From NCBI RefSeq assembly GCF_009455685.1, contig NZ_QPES01000002.1, positions 496,001-560,000 on the forward strand: a DNA stretch of 64,000 nucleotides. The letters run 5' to 3'. A program made the position numbers and the translations under genes. Origin of the DNA: Paraburkholderia hayleyella (GTDB lineage: Bacteria > Pseudomonadota > Gammaproteobacteria > Burkholderiales > Burkholderiaceae). Below the pieces are notes generated by a model that was given only the letters and a program-made list of their open reading frames with translations, was not told where the DNA came from and made no database searches. Shown one piece after another: positions 21,090 to 30,799 of this stretch; the first letter of the stretch is position 1, and each line of letters opens with the position of its first letter.

Positions 21090-22247
21090 TCAGCTAACCG
21101 GGGCATACGCCACGGTATTCGCAAAGCCCGGCAGCGCGGCAAACCGTGCCAAATGATGATCGACATCGCCCAGGGTGGTTTCGATCACCGTCAAACGTTT
21201 GAACAGATGCGCGACCGCGACCTCGTCGGTCACGCCCATGCCGCCGTGTAACTGGATGGCCTGCTGCCCGACAAACCGCGCGGCCTGCCCAACCCGGGTC
21301 TTTGCGGCGGATACGGCGCGATGGCGAACCTCGGTATCGGTACTGGCATAGCGCATCGCGGCCAGCCAGGTAAGCGAACGGGCCTGTTCGGTATGAATCA
21401 GCATGTCGACCATGCGATGCTGTAACGCCTGAAAACGGGCGACAGGCACACCGAACTGCTGGCGTGTTTTCGTATATTCAAGCGTGGCGTGATTCAACGC
21501 ATCAAGCGCGCCGAGCGCTTCCGCGCACAACAGCACCACACCGTAATCGGCAATCTGCTCAAGGCGTTCAGCACCACAGCCTGGAGCGCTCAAGCGGCGG
21601 CCCGGCGTGCTGCGAAACGTGAGCGTCGCGGCGCGCTGACCATCAATCGTGCGGTATTCCGTCACGTCGACGCCAGCTGCATCACGCGCGACCAGGAACA
21701 ACACGATCTCATCAGCGAGCCGCGCAGGCACGATCCAGTGGTCAGCCTGAGCACCGTGCTGCACAACCGATTTGATGCCCTCCAGCCGATACAGCCCATC
21801 TTGCTGCGTGGCCGTGGCCAGCGTGGCGAGCGAAAACAGGTCATAGCGCGCATGCGGCTCATGAAACGCCACGGCAAGACGGTTCTTGCCCTGAGCCACG
21901 CCCTCAAGCAATGGTGCCAGCAATGTATCGGCGCAAGCTCCTGATGCAGCCACACGCAGCGCTTCGACACCGACGGCTGTCGCCCAATAAGGCTCGACGA
22001 CCAGGCCGCGCCCGAGCGCCTGCATCACAACCATCATGTCGATCGCATTACCGTTAAAGCCCCCTTGTGCTTCTGGCACCGGCAACGCCATCAAACCGAG
22101 TTCGGCGAACGCTTGCCAGTGCGTATCGGAGACGCCTTCCGGCGAATGCACAATCGCCCGGCGTGCCTCGAAACCATAATGCCGCTCCAGATAACGGCGC
22201 ACCGTGTCGCCGAACTGTTGCTGTTCATCCGTCAGGGTAAAGTCCAT
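21090..22247 (-). CDS. Acyl-CoA dehydrogenase (small partner)
   Basis: A 385-residue flavoprotein of the acyl-CoA dehydrogenase family. The N-terminal MDFTLTDEQQQFGDTVRRYL helical domain and the C-terminal FAD-binding TRQQFGVPVARFQALQHRMVDM and QAIQLHGGMGVTDE segments are recognisable. It would oxidise an acyl-CoA at C2-C3 and pass electrons to ETF. The start at 22247 has a good ribosome-binding site (aagggg) and follows the upstream dehydrogenase by 10 bases. Paired genes of this sort often form a heteromeric enzyme. Confidence 0.9.
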   Translation of the reverse strand: MDFTLTDEQQQFGDTVRRYLERHYGFEARRAIVHSPEGVSDTHWQAFAELGLMALPVPEAQGGFNGNAIDMMVVMQALGRGLVVEPYWATAVGVEALRVAASGACADTLLAPLLEGVAQGKNRLAVAFHEPHARYDLFSLATLATATQQDGLYRLEGIKSVVQHGAQADHWIVPARLADEIVLFLVARDAAGVDVTEYRTIDGQRAATLTFRSTPGRRLSAPGCGAERLEQIADYGVVLLCAEALGALDALNHATLEYTKTRQQFGVPVARFQALQHRMVDMLIHTEQARSLTWLAAMRYASTDTEVRHRAVSAAKTRVGQAARFVGQQAIQLHGGMGVTDEVAVAHLFKRLTVIETTLGDVDHHLARFAALPGFANTVAYAPVS

Positions 22248-22257
22248 GCGCCGCCCC

Positions 22258-23454
22258 TTAAAGTCCAAGAATCATCTGCGCGATGATGTTCTTCTGAATC
22301 TCATTTGAGCCGCCGTAAATCGACGTCTTGCGAAAATTGAAGTAGTACGCGGCGAGTGGCGCCGCGTCATCATCGCCGCCAAGCGCATGGTCACGCTCGC
22401 CTTCCAGAAACAGCACATCGAAAGGTGCTGCGAGGGGCCCGATAGCTTCGACCATCAGTTCAGTCAAACCCTGCTGCACTTCGGTGCCTTTAATTTTCAG
22501 CATGGAGGCTTCAGGTCCCGGCCCGCGAGCCCCGGCCTCGCTCGCCACGACACGCTGCACGGTGACCTCCAGCGCCATCAGCTCGATTTCGAGTAGCGCG
22601 ACTTTGGCCGCAAAAACCGGATCATGCAAAAGCGGTGCGCCATTCTTAAGCTGCTTCAGCGCGAGTTGCTTGAGAAACACCAGCTCGCGCCTCGACTGGC
22701 CAACCCGGGCAATGCCGGTGCGCTCGTGCCCCAGCAAATATTTCGCGTAGGTCCAGCCGTGATTTTCTTCGCCGACGAGATTCTCAAGCGGCACGCTCAC
22801 ATCTTCAAAGAAAACCTCGTTAACTTCATGATCCTCATCGAGCATGGCAATCGGACGCACCGTGATGCCCGGTGTTTTCATGTCGATCAGCAAAAATGAA
22901 ATGCCTTCCTGCTTCTTCCCGCCGCTATCGGTGCGTACCAGACAAAACATCATGTCCGCGTGCTGCGCCAGCGTGGTCCAGGTTTTCTGGCCATTAACCC
23001 GGTAGTGATCGGTATGACGCTCGGCGCGGGTGCGCAACGACGCCAGATCCGAGCCTGCCCCCGGTTCCGAATAACCCTGGCACCACCAGTCGGTGCCATC
23101 GAGAATGCGCGGCAAGTAATGCCGTTTTTGCGCTTCACTGCCGTATTTCATCAGCACCGGCGCCACCATCGACACCCCAAAGGGCAACACAAGCGGGGCA
23201 CCGATCCTCGCGCACTCGTCTTCCCAGATATGCCGCTGCGTGGCACTCCATCCAGGGCCGCCATACTCGCGCGGCCAGGCAGGCGCGGACCAGCCGCGCG
23301 TGCCAAGACGCTGGTGCCAGAGCGCGTAATCATCGCGCTTCAAGCGTTTGTGTTTGAGAACTTTGTCGCGCAGCGTATGCGGCAGATTGGCTTCGAGCCA
23401 GGCGCGAATGTCAGCGCGAAACGCATCGTCGGCGAGAGAATAATTCAGGTCCAT
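22258..23454 (-). CDS. Acyl-CoA dehydrogenase (large partner)
   Basis: A 398-residue acyl-CoA dehydrogenase. Typical segments are WWCQGYSEPGAGSDLASL (substrate and flavin domain), DHYRVNGQKTWTT, HERTGIARVGQSRREL, and the C-terminal KTSIYGGSNEIQKNI. It heads the run of two dehydrogenases and MaoC, all on the minus strand with short gaps. ATG at 23454 begins the family-like MDLNYSLADDAFR; an upstream ATG at 23598 adds 48 dissimilar residues. The substrate is not apparent from sequence. Confidence 0.9.
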   Translation of the reverse strand: MDLNYSLADDAFRADIRAWLEANLPHTLRDKVLKHKRLKRDDYALWHQRLGTRGWSAPAWPREYGGPGWSATQRHIWEDECARIGAPLVLPFGVSMVAPVLMKYGSEAQKRHYLPRILDGTDWWCQGYSEPGAGSDLASLRTRAERHTDHYRVNGQKTWTTLAQHADMMFCLVRTDSGGKKQEGISFLLIDMKTPGITVRPIAMLDEDHEVNEVFFEDVSVPLENLVGEENHGWTYAKYLLGHERTGIARVGQSRRELVFLKQLALKQLKNGAPLLHDPVFAAKVALLEIELMALEVTVQRVVASEAGARGPGPEASMLKIKGTEVQQGLTELMVEAIGPLAAPFDVLFLEGERDHALGGDDDAAPLAAYYFNFRKTSIYGGSNEIQKNIIAQMILGL

Positions 23455-23697
23455 GCAATGTCTCCTGGCTGTCAGCCTGCACCGCCAGGAGGTACCCCTT
23501 GCAAGCAACGCTCTCAGGGCTTGTACAACGCGGCGAAAACCGGCGACAGCATGAATTCGTGGCCTTCCGGAGCCTTCATCAGCCTGAAACGATGGCATGT
23601 CCAGACGTTGCCATACCGGGAATCAGGGCTTGCGCGCAAGTGTAGCGCGGAACAGGGAAATTTATGAACGGTCGTACTAAAAAATAGCCGTGTGGCG

Positions 23698-23737
23698 CTG
23701 GGCAGGATGGCGCGCCATAGCCCGCCATCCTGCCCAG
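23698..23737 (-). terminator. Strong hairpin at the end of the nuo-NUDIX transcript
   Basis: A perfect 15-bp stem (23698-23712 with 23723-23737) with a 10-base loop lies 11 bases past the NUDIX stop codon on the minus strand. A T6 run follows some 12 bases later. It probably ends the long complex I transcript. The rest of the gap 23455-23748 shows only an unconvincing 87-codon frame. Confidence 0.7.
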
Positions 23738-23748
23738 TTGTCTCCGCC

Positions 23749-24333
23749 TTAATGGGCTGGCACGAGCGGCCATTCACCCGAAAGGACTTTTTCCAGCCAG
23801 AACGTTCCGATGATCGTTTTCACATCGGTGATCTTGCCGCAGCGCACCCATTCAGCGACATCGGCCACGCTCGCGGTAAACAGCTCAAGAAACTCGCCGT
23901 CATCGAGCTTTTGCTCGCCCGCGCTTAAACCCCGCGCAAGGTAGATATCAATGAATTCCGTCGAATACGAAATAACCGGGTGAATCCGGGTGAGGTAGAA
24001 ATATTCGCGGGCGCTATAACCTGTTTCTTCCAGCAGCTCACGCCGCGCACAGGCCAACACGTCTTCGTTCGGATCGAGCTTGCCTGCCGGGTATTCCACC
24101 ATCACCTGAGCAACCGGATAGCGATACTGGCTTTCCAGCAATACACGACCATCGTCGAAGAGCGGGATCACCATCACCGCGCCAGGATGCTGGACGTATT
24201 CGCGTGTGGCGGACTGCCCATCCGGCAAACGGACCGTATCGCATTTGAGCGTCAGAAATGCGCCTTGATGAAGCGTGGTGCTATCCAGGCATGTCTCTTT
24301 GAGCGTGACATCATGATTGGGCAGATCAGCCAT
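23749..24333 (-). CDS. NUDIX hydrolase (ADP-ribose pyrophosphatase type)
   Basis: A 194-residue cytoplasmic NUDIX hydrolase. The Nudix box runs from G84 to G105 (G84, E90, R98-E99, E102-E103, all in canonical spacing). The overall length and the preceding QYRYPV and EYPAGKLD segments match the ADP-ribose pyrophosphatase group, which hydrolyses ADP-ribose to AMP and ribose 5-phosphate. A ribosome-binding site (aggtgg) precedes the ATG. It is the last gene of the nuo-DUF2818 run, an arrangement conserved in the Burkholderia group. Confidence 0.92.
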   Translation of the reverse strand: MADLPNHDVTLKETCLDSTTLHQGAFLTLKCDTVRLPDGQSATREYVQHPGAVMVIPLFDDGRVLLESQYRYPVAQVMVEYPAGKLDPNEDVLACARRELLEETGYSAREYFYLTRIHPVISYSTEFIDIYLARGLSAGEQKLDDGEFLELFTASVADVAEWVRCGKITDVKTIIGTFWLEKVLSGEWPLVPAH

Positions 24334-24360
24334 GGACCACCTGGAAGCAAAGAAAGTAAT

Positions 24361-24396
24361 CGGGACAATAAGCGGGACAATAAGCGGCGCAATGAG
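24361..24396. repeat. 12-bp tandem repeat in the DUF2818-NUDIX spacer
   Basis: Two identical 12-bp units cgggacaataag are followed by a third diverged copy (cggcgcaatgag). They lie in the 99-base spacer upstream of the NUDIX gene. Confidence 0.75.
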
Positions 24397-24432
24397 CGCA
24401 ACAAACGCAAAGCGTGACGGCGCGAGCGGCCG

Positions 24433-24729
24433 TCAGCGATGTTTGACGAGATACTGAAAAGTAAAACCCGGAAACGCAAACACGACAAAAAGGCTGAACG
24501 TGATCGCGTAAAACTGCCAGCCTTGCTCAAAGCGATTGCCCGCACGCGCTTCAAGCATAAAGCCCAGCGCGCCGACGATGAAATACAGCACGATCATCTC
24601 GGCAAGCCGCAACCATGTGTTTTTCTTCGGCGTTTTCAGGGGCACAACAGCAAAGAGCCGTTGGTTCAGAAACGGCAGGTTGGCGCCCACAAGCGCCAAC
24701 AGCACGATAAACCAGCCTGCCGCCGACAT
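24433..24729 (-). CDS. DUF2818 family membrane protein
   Basis: A 98-residue protein with three predicted membrane segments, belonging to DUF2818, a small family found directly after nuoN in betaproteobacteria. Its start codon overlaps the nuoN stop (TGATG at 24727-24731), so the two are translationally coupled. Its role is unknown; the constant linkage suggests a link to complex I assembly or stability, which is inference. Confidence 0.88.
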   Translation of the reverse strand: MSAAGWFIVLLALVGANLPFLNQRLFAVVPLKTPKKNTWLRLAEMIVLYFIVGALGFMLEARAGNRFEQGWQFYAITFSLFVVFAFPGFTFQYLVKHR

Positions 24730-26210
24730 CAGAGCGGCAACGAGTGTGAGATAGCCTGGAGACAGACTGTCATCAGCGGGCCAGGAATAATCCCAAGTAC
24801 CAGTATCGCCACGCCATTAAGCGCCAGCAGGGTGCGCTTGCAGGCATCAGCCTGAATCGGCGTGGTATCGGCAGGCGCATCGAAATACATGAGTTTGACG
24901 ATCCGCAGATAAAAGAACGCGCCACACAGCGAAGTCAGTACAGCCAGCACCGCCAGCCAGGTCAAGCCCGCACTCATGGTGGCCTCAAGCACGGCCAGCT
25001 TGGCGTAGAACCCAACCGCAGGGGGAATCCCAGCGAGCGAGAACATCATCACCATCATCACGAAAGCAAAAACCGGACTACGCTGGTTGAGGCCCTTGAA
25101 ATCATCAATCGTATCGGCCTCGAAATCACCGCGTGCCAGCAGCATCACGACGCCGAAGGTACCTAATGTCGTCATCAGGTACACGATGCTATAAAACATC
25201 GCCGAGCTATACGCGCCCGCTGCGCCACGGGCATTGTCATCGACCACGCCAGCGAGCAAGCCAAGCAGCACAAAGCCCATGTTCGAGATCGCGGAATACG
25301 CCAGCATCCGCTTGATGTTGCGCTGGACGATACCCGTGATATTGCCGACGATCAGCGACAGCGCGGCGAGAATCACCAGCATTTCCTGCCAGTCCACAGC
25401 CAGCGGCAACAAGCCCATCACCAGAAAGCGCAGCCCCCACGCGAATGCCGCTACCTTTGGACCACCGCCCACCATCAGCGTCATGGCCGTCGGCGCACCC
25501 TGATACACGTCGGGCACCCACATATGGAACGGCACCGCGCCCAGCTTGAACGCCACGCCGGCCACGATAAAAATCACGCCGAAGAGCAATACTGCATCGT
25601 CGATATGCCCCGAGGCTACCGCCTTCAGCACGTCGTTGAGATCAAGCGAGCCCGTCGCACCGTACAGCATCGAAATGCCGTACAGCAAAAACCCGGAAGC
25701 GAGCGCGCCGAGGACGTAATACTTCATCGCGGCTTCGTTCGATTGTGGTGCATCGCGGCGCAAGGCAATGGCGGCATAAAGCGACAGCGACATCAACTCC
25801 AGGCCGAGATAAAGCGTCAGGAAGTTATTGCCGGAAATCATCACCAGTTGCCCGAGCAGCGAGAACATGCCGAGCAAAAAGAACTCGCCGCGAAAGAGGC
25901 CACGATCTTCGAGATATTTGCGCGAGTACACAATCGAGACCGCGTAACCCAGCGACACCACGGCCTTCATCGCACTGGCAAACGAATCGACCACGTACAT
26001 GCGGGAGAAGAAATAATGCGTTTGCGGATCGAACGCATTCAGCGCGAACCAGATGCCGGCCACAACCGTTGACACCAGTGCAATGAAATAGGTGGTGCAG
26101 GTAGTGCGTCGGCCAGCCTGGCCCGCGAACGTGTCGTTAAGCCATGCGACGACAACCGCAAGCATGACCAGCGCGTCGGGCAACAGAGCACTCATAGGGG
26201 CGTTTTGCAT
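24729..26210 (-). CDS. nuoN: NADH-quinone oxidoreductase subunit N
   Basis: A 493-residue antiporter-like subunit of the complex I membrane arm, one of three proton-pumping modules. Conserved features include the transmembrane Glu region near residue 130 (GLELMSLSLYA), the central lysine segment FKLGAVPFHMWVPDVYQGAP, and IKRMLAYSAISNMGF. It is the last nuo gene of the operon and overlaps DUF2818 by one base. Confidence 0.97.
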   Translation of the reverse strand: MQNAPMSALLPDALVMLAVVVAWLNDTFAGQAGRRTTCTTYFIALVSTVVAGIWFALNAFDPQTHYFFSRMYVVDSFASAMKAVVSLGYAVSIVYSRKYLEDRGLFRGEFFLLGMFSLLGQLVMISGNNFLTLYLGLELMSLSLYAAIALRRDAPQSNEAAMKYYVLGALASGFLLYGISMLYGATGSLDLNDVLKAVASGHIDDAVLLFGVIFIVAGVAFKLGAVPFHMWVPDVYQGAPTAMTLMVGGGPKVAAFAWGLRFLVMGLLPLAVDWQEMLVILAALSLIVGNITGIVQRNIKRMLAYSAISNMGFVLLGLLAGVVDDNARGAAGAYSSAMFYSIVYLMTTLGTFGVVMLLARGDFEADTIDDFKGLNQRSPVFAFVMMVMMFSLAGIPPAVGFYAKLAVLEATMSAGLTWLAVLAVLTSLCGAFFYLRIVKLMYFDAPADTTPIQADACKRTLLALNGVAILVLGIIPGPLMTVCLQAISHSLPL

Positions 26211-26235
26211 GATCTTTAAATAGCTCCGCTCTGCA

Positions 26236-27726
26236 TTACTGTGACAACGGCAGCTTGGACTGCGCGACGTGGGAGAGGAGATTGTCCACGGAAACGTGCA
26301 TCACATCGGTGAAAGGCTTCGGATACAGCCCCATGAAGAGCGTCAACGCGGCCAGCACCGCCAGCATGGCAAACTCGCGGCAGTTGATATCGCTCAGGTT
26401 CTTGACCTTGTCGTTCGTCACGGGACCAAAGTACACGCGCTTGTACATCCAGAGTGTGTAGGCACCGCCCAGAATCAGCGTGAGCGCGGCGCCTCCTGCA
26501 ATCCAGAAGTTGTATTGCACCGCGGCCAGAATCACCATGAACTCGCCAACGAAACCGGAAGTGCCTGGCAAGCCGCAATTGGCCATCGAAAACAGCATCA
26601 CCAGCGCGGCGAACTTCGGCATCTTGTTCACGACACCGCCGTAATCGGCGATTTGACGCGAATGCATGCGGTCATACAGCACACCGATACACAGAAACAT
26701 CGCGCCCGATACAAAACCGTGCGAGATCATCTGCACGATCGCGCCTTCGACACCCAACTGGTTAAAGATGAAAAAGCCGAGCGTCACAAAACCCATGTGT
26801 GCAATCGACGAATACGCGACAAGCTTTTTCATGTCGGCTTGCACCAGCGCCACCAGACCGATGTAAATCACCGCGACCAGCGACAGCGTAATGACGACAG
26901 GCGCAAGAAAATGGCTCGCATCTGGCGTGATCGGCAAGGAAAAGCGCAGGAACCCATACGCACCCAGCTTCAGCATGATCGCGGCCAGCACGACGGAGCC
27001 GCCTGTTGGCGCTTCCACGTGAGCGTCTGGCAACCAGGTATGCACGGGCCACATCGGTATTTTCACGGCGAAAGCCATGAAGAACGCGATGAACAGCAGG
27101 ATTTGCGGCGACATGCCGATTTGCAGGCTCTGCCAGGTGGCGAGATCGAAGGTGCCGGTCTGTGTGTACAGATACAGCAGCGCGACCAGCATCAAGAGCG
27201 AGCCCATCAATGTGTAGAGGAAGAACTTGAACGCGGCATACACCCGGTTCGCCCCGCCCCAGACACCAATGATGATGTACATCGGAATCAGCGTGGCTTC
27301 GAAGAACACATAAAACAGCATGCCGTCGGCGGCGCTAAATACGCCGACCATGATCCCCGACAAAATCAGGAACGCGGCCAGATATTGCGCCACATTCTTC
27401 GTAATCACTTCCCACGCCGCGACAACGACAATCACGGTAATCAACGCGGTCAATACGACAAACCACATCGAAATGCCATCGATGCCCAGGTGATAGCGGA
27501 TATTAAAACGTTCGATCCAGTTAGCGTTTTCAACGAACTGAAGGGCCGCCGTGCTGGCATCGAAATGCGTAATGAGCGGAAGCGTGACAAGAAAACTGAG
27601 AATCGAGCCCACCAGCGCCAGCCATCGTGCGGGCGCAGGGTTTTTGTCGGATCCAATGGCCAGAACCAGCAAGCCAGAGAGGATCGGCAGCCAGATGGCA
27701 ATACTGAGAATCGGATAAGCGTGCAT
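26236..27726 (-). CDS. nuoM: NADH-quinone oxidoreductase subunit M
   Basis: A 496-residue membrane subunit of complex I with the antiporter fold. Recognisable parts are FFEATLIPMYIIIGVWGG with the conserved Glu, KIPMWPVHTWLPDAHVEAPT carrying the pumping lysine, and MKKLVAYSSIAHMGFV. A good ribosome-binding site (gaggga) precedes the ATG. A 486-codon open frame on the opposite strand is a composition artefact of this gene. Confidence 0.97.
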   Translation of the reverse strand: MHAYPILSIAIWLPILSGLLVLAIGSDKNPAPARWLALVGSILSFLVTLPLITHFDASTAALQFVENANWIERFNIRYHLGIDGISMWFVVLTALITVIVVVAAWEVITKNVAQYLAAFLILSGIMVGVFSAADGMLFYVFFEATLIPMYIIIGVWGGANRVYAAFKFFLYTLMGSLLMLVALLYLYTQTGTFDLATWQSLQIGMSPQILLFIAFFMAFAVKIPMWPVHTWLPDAHVEAPTGGSVVLAAIMLKLGAYGFLRFSLPITPDASHFLAPVVITLSLVAVIYIGLVALVQADMKKLVAYSSIAHMGFVTLGFFIFNQLGVEGAIVQMISHGFVSGAMFLCIGVLYDRMHSRQIADYGGVVNKMPKFAALVMLFSMANCGLPGTSGFVGEFMVILAAVQYNFWIAGGAALTLILGGAYTLWMYKRVYFGPVTNDKVKNLSDINCREFAMLAVLAALTLFMGLYPKPFTDVMHVSVDNLLSHVAQSKLPLSQ

Positions 27727-27741
27727 TAAGTGTCCCTCGCC

Positions 27742-29802
27742 TTATTTGCCGCCGAGCGTTACAAACAGGGTCAGGAGCCCCAGCATGCCGATAATCATGG
27801 CGAACGCGTAGTGATAGATGTAACCGGTTTGAAGAAAGCGGATCACGCCGGCGAACCAGCCAATGAACCGCGCGCTGCCATTGACGATGCCGTCGATCAC
27901 CACCACATCGCCCTCTTTCCACAGGCCGCGGCCGATGGCAACCGCGCCTTTGACAAATACGACTTCGTTGAGCTTGTCGAGGTAGTAGTTGTTTTCCAGC
28001 AGTGTGTAGACCGGCGAACACGCACGGCGGATCACGGCCGGCAAATCAGGCCGTTTCAGATACAGGAACCACGCGACTACCACGCCAGCTACCGCAAGCC
28101 AAAGCGGTGCGGTGGAAACCGAATGCAGGCCCATCGCCATCCAGCCGTGAAACTCTTCGGCCATTTCATGAATGGGCGGATGGTTCTCGCCGATGAAGAT
28201 CACCTTGTCGAACGCCACGCCATGCTGGAAAAAACCACCAAACAGCATCGGCTCGATAGCAATCGCGCCAATCAGCACCGAGGGAATCGCCAGCACCACC
28301 AGCGGCAGCCAGACCATCCACCGCGTTTCATGCGGCACGTGCACGCCATGGCCTTGATGACCGTGATGAGCGTCGGCATGTCCATGAGATTCATCGCCAT
28401 GAGCCGCAGCCGGCGCGCTGCTCTTGACCGGCGGATGGCGAAAACGCTCCTCGCCATGAAACACGAGGAAATACATCCGGAACGAATATAGCGCCGTCAC
28501 GAAGACGCTGGCGATCACCGCGAAATAGGCAAAGCCCGAACCCGGCAAATGCGATAGCTTGACGGCATCGATGATGGAATCTTTCGAGTAAAACCCAGAG
28601 AAAAACGGTGTGCCAATCAGCGCCAGGGAACCAATCAGCGAGGTAATCCACGTGATGGGCATGTACTTGCGCAGCCCGCCCATATTGCGCATATCCTGGT
28701 CGTGGTGCATGCCGATGATGACCGAGCCTGCGCCAAGAAACAGCAGCGCCTTAAAAAACGCGTGCGTCATCAGGTGAAATGTTGCGGCCGGATAGGCCGA
28801 CACACCCAGCGCGACCGTCATGTAGCCAAGCTGCGACAGCGTCGAATAGGCGATCACGCGTTTGATATCGTTTTGCACGATGCCAAGAAAGCCCATGAAC
28901 AGCGCAGTAATCGCCCCGATCACCGTGACGAACGACAGCGCGGTATCCGACAGCTCAAACAGCGGCGACATCCGCGTCACCATGAAAATACCGGCGGTCA
29001 CCATCGTTGCGGCGTGAATCAGCGCTGAAATAGGCGTCGGGCCTTCCATCGAGTCTGGCAGCCAGACATGCAGCGGAAACTGGGCCGATTTACCCATCGC
29101 GCCCGCGAACAGGCAGATACAGGCCACGGTCAGCAGACCCCAGTCAGTCCCCGGGAAGGTCATGGCGGCAAGTTCGGTGCGCTGTGCAAATACGTCGCTG
29201 TAATTCATCGAGCCCGCATGCGCGAACAACAAACCAATACCCAGCAAAAAGCCGAGATCCCCTACGCGGTTCACGAGAAACGCCTTCAGGTTGGCGTAGA
29301 TGGCGCTTTCACGTGTGAAATAAAAGCCGATCAGCAGATATGACACCAGCGCCACCGCTTCCCAGCCAAAGAAAAGCTGCATGAAGTTGTTGCTCATCAC
29401 GAGCATCAGCATCGAGAACGTGAACAGCGAAATATAGGAGAAAAAGCGCTGATAGCCGTCTTCTTCGGCCATATAGCCGATCGTGTAGATGTGCACCATC
29501 AGCGACACGAAGGTCACGACGCACATCATCATGGCAGTCAGCGAATCCACCAGGAAGCCCACTTCGAACTTCATCTTGCCGACGGTCATCCACTCGTACA
29601 CCGTCGCATTGAAGCTCGCGCCATGAAGCACATCAAAAAAGACGATGGCCGAGAGAATGAAGGAAATCGTCACACCGAGGATAGTGACCGAATGGGCTCC
29701 TGCCCGCCCAACCGCTTTCCCGAACAACCCCGCGATCAGTGAACCAGCAAGCGGTGCCAGCGGGACCGCCAGCAGCAGGTTTTCATTGAGTGTCGTTGAC
29801 AT
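27742..29802 (-). CDS. nuoL: NADH-quinone oxidoreductase subunit L
   Basis: A 686-residue protein, the distal antiporter-like subunit with the long lateral helix at its C-terminus. It shows the conserved FFGWEAVALVSYLLIGFYF, KSAQFPLHVWLPDSMEGPTPISALIHAATMV and DIKRVIAYSTLSQLGYM segments. A histidine-rich loop lies near residues 455-480 (HGDESHGHADAHHGHQGHG), more His-rich than is usual and possibly metal binding. It is flanked by nuoK and nuoM with gaps of under 20 bases. Confidence 0.97.
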   Translation of the reverse strand: MSTTLNENLLLAVPLAPLAGSLIAGLFGKAVGRAGAHSVTILGVTISFILSAIVFFDVLHGASFNATVYEWMTVGKMKFEVGFLVDSLTAMMMCVVTFVSLMVHIYTIGYMAEEDGYQRFFSYISLFTFSMLMLVMSNNFMQLFFGWEAVALVSYLLIGFYFTRESAIYANLKAFLVNRVGDLGFLLGIGLLFAHAGSMNYSDVFAQRTELAAMTFPGTDWGLLTVACICLFAGAMGKSAQFPLHVWLPDSMEGPTPISALIHAATMVTAGIFMVTRMSPLFELSDTALSFVTVIGAITALFMGFLGIVQNDIKRVIAYSTLSQLGYMTVALGVSAYPAATFHLMTHAFFKALLFLGAGSVIIGMHHDQDMRNMGGLRKYMPITWITSLIGSLALIGTPFFSGFYSKDSIIDAVKLSHLPGSGFAYFAVIASVFVTALYSFRMYFLVFHGEERFRHPPVKSSAPAAAHGDESHGHADAHHGHQGHGVHVPHETRWMVWLPLVVLAIPSVLIGAIAIEPMLFGGFFQHGVAFDKVIFIGENHPPIHEMAEEFHGWMAMGLHSVSTAPLWLAVAGVVVAWFLYLKRPDLPAVIRRACSPVYTLLENNYYLDKLNEVVFVKGAVAIGRGLWKEGDVVVIDGIVNGSARFIGWFAGVIRFLQTGYIYHYAFAMIIGMLGLLTLFVTLGGK

Positions 29803-29819
29803 AACAGCTTTGCCTGAAT

Positions 29820-30125
29820 TTAACCTTTGAGCTGATCGAGATCCTCGACATTGATCGTGTCGAGGCTACGGAACAGGGTCACCAGAATGGCGAGACCGAT
29901 CGCCGCTTCCGCGGCTGCGACGGTCAGCACGAAGAACACGAAAATCTGGCCGTGCACATCGCCGAGGTAGTGCGAGAACGCGACAAAATTGGTATTCACC
30001 GCAAGCAGCATCAGTTCAATCGCCATCAGGATGATGATGATGTTGCGGCGGTTAAGAAAGATGCCGACGATGCTGATCGCAAACAGGATCGCGCCGAGGA
30101 CGAGGTAATGAGCAAGGGTCAACAT
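29820..30125 (-). CDS. nuoK: NADH-quinone oxidoreductase subunit K
   Basis: A 101-residue three-helix membrane subunit. It begins MLTLAHYLVLGAILF and contains the conserved MAIELMLLAVN and AAAEAAIGLAILV segments with the two intramembrane glutamates of this subunit. A clear ggagaa ribosome-binding site precedes the ATG. It lies between nuoJ and nuoL. Confidence 0.97.
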   Translation of the reverse strand: MLTLAHYLVLGAILFAISIVGIFLNRRNIIIILMAIELMLLAVNTNFVAFSHYLGDVHGQIFVFFVLTVAAAEAAIGLAILVTLFRSLDTINVEDLDQLKG

Positions 30126-30142
30126 GTTTTTCTCCTGTCCAC

Positions 30143-30799
30143 TCAGCTATTTTTGCCAGACGCTGAATCGTCAGCCGCTGCAGCAGGTGGATCGCTTTTT
30201 TCCGCGGCCATCTTGACGAGACGCACGCGATCCTGACGGCGCACCCGCACCTGGTCGCTCACCTTCTGGCGCTTGTTGTCTTTCGCCTGACGCGTGGTCA
30301 GCGAGATGGCTGCGATGATCGCCACCAGCAACACGAGGCCGGCGATTTCAAAGGCAAAGATGTAATCGGTGTAAATCACCTTGCCGATCAGGCGTGTATT
30401 GGACCAGCCGGCCTGGGCCCCGGCCGCAGTGTCATGCAGCGCAGCCGTTGTTGCGCCATAGCCGTGCCACAGGATCAATGCCGTTTCGATCACGATGATC
30501 GCGCCGACAACCGTCGCCATCGGCACGAAGCGCCTGAAATCGCGGTGCAGGACGTCGAGATCGATATCCAGCATCATCACGACGAACAGGAACAGCACCA
30601 TCACCGCGCCGACATAGACCAGCACCAGCAGGATCGCCAGAAACTCGGCTTCAAGCAGCATCCAGATCGCCGCCGCGTTGAAAAACGCAAGCACGAGAAA
30701 CAGTGCGGATGCCACCGGATTGCGGGAAGTGATCACCTTCAGCCCTGAAACAATCAGGAGAAGCGCGAAGATGTAGAACAGTACGGTCGTGAATTCCAT
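30143..30799 (-). CDS. nuoJ: NADH-quinone oxidoreductase subunit J
   Basis: A 218-residue membrane subunit with about five helices. The family core NPVASALFLVLAFFNAAAIWMLLEAEFLAI and VYVGAVMVLFLFVVMMLDID is present. The C-terminus carries a charged extension of about 45 residues (KDNKRQKVSDQVRVRRQDR onward), a common feature of betaproteobacterial NuoJ. The gap to nuoI is 145 bases and holds no convincing gene. Confidence 0.96.
   Translation of the reverse strand: MEFTTVLFYIFALLLIVSGLKVITSRNPVASALFLVLAFFNAAAIWMLLEAEFLAILLVLVYVGAVMVLFLFVVMMLDIDLDVLHRDFRRFVPMATVVGAIIVIETALILWHGYGATTAALHDTAAGAQAGWSNTRLIGKVIYTDYIFAFEIAGLVLLVAIIAAISLTTRQAKDNKRQKVSDQVRVRRQDRVRLVKMAAEKSDPPAAAADDSASGKNS

Noticed and set aside
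23514..23777. An 87-codon minus-strand frame between the acyl-CoA dehydrogenase and the NUDIX gene
   Set aside because: It overlaps the end of the NUDIX gene and passes through a strong terminator hairpin; no family similarity was recognised.
26269..27729. A 486-codon open frame on the plus strand opposite nuoM
   Set aside because: It is entirely antisense to an intact nuoM and has the Arg/His/Gln-rich composition typical of shadow frames in GC-rich genes.
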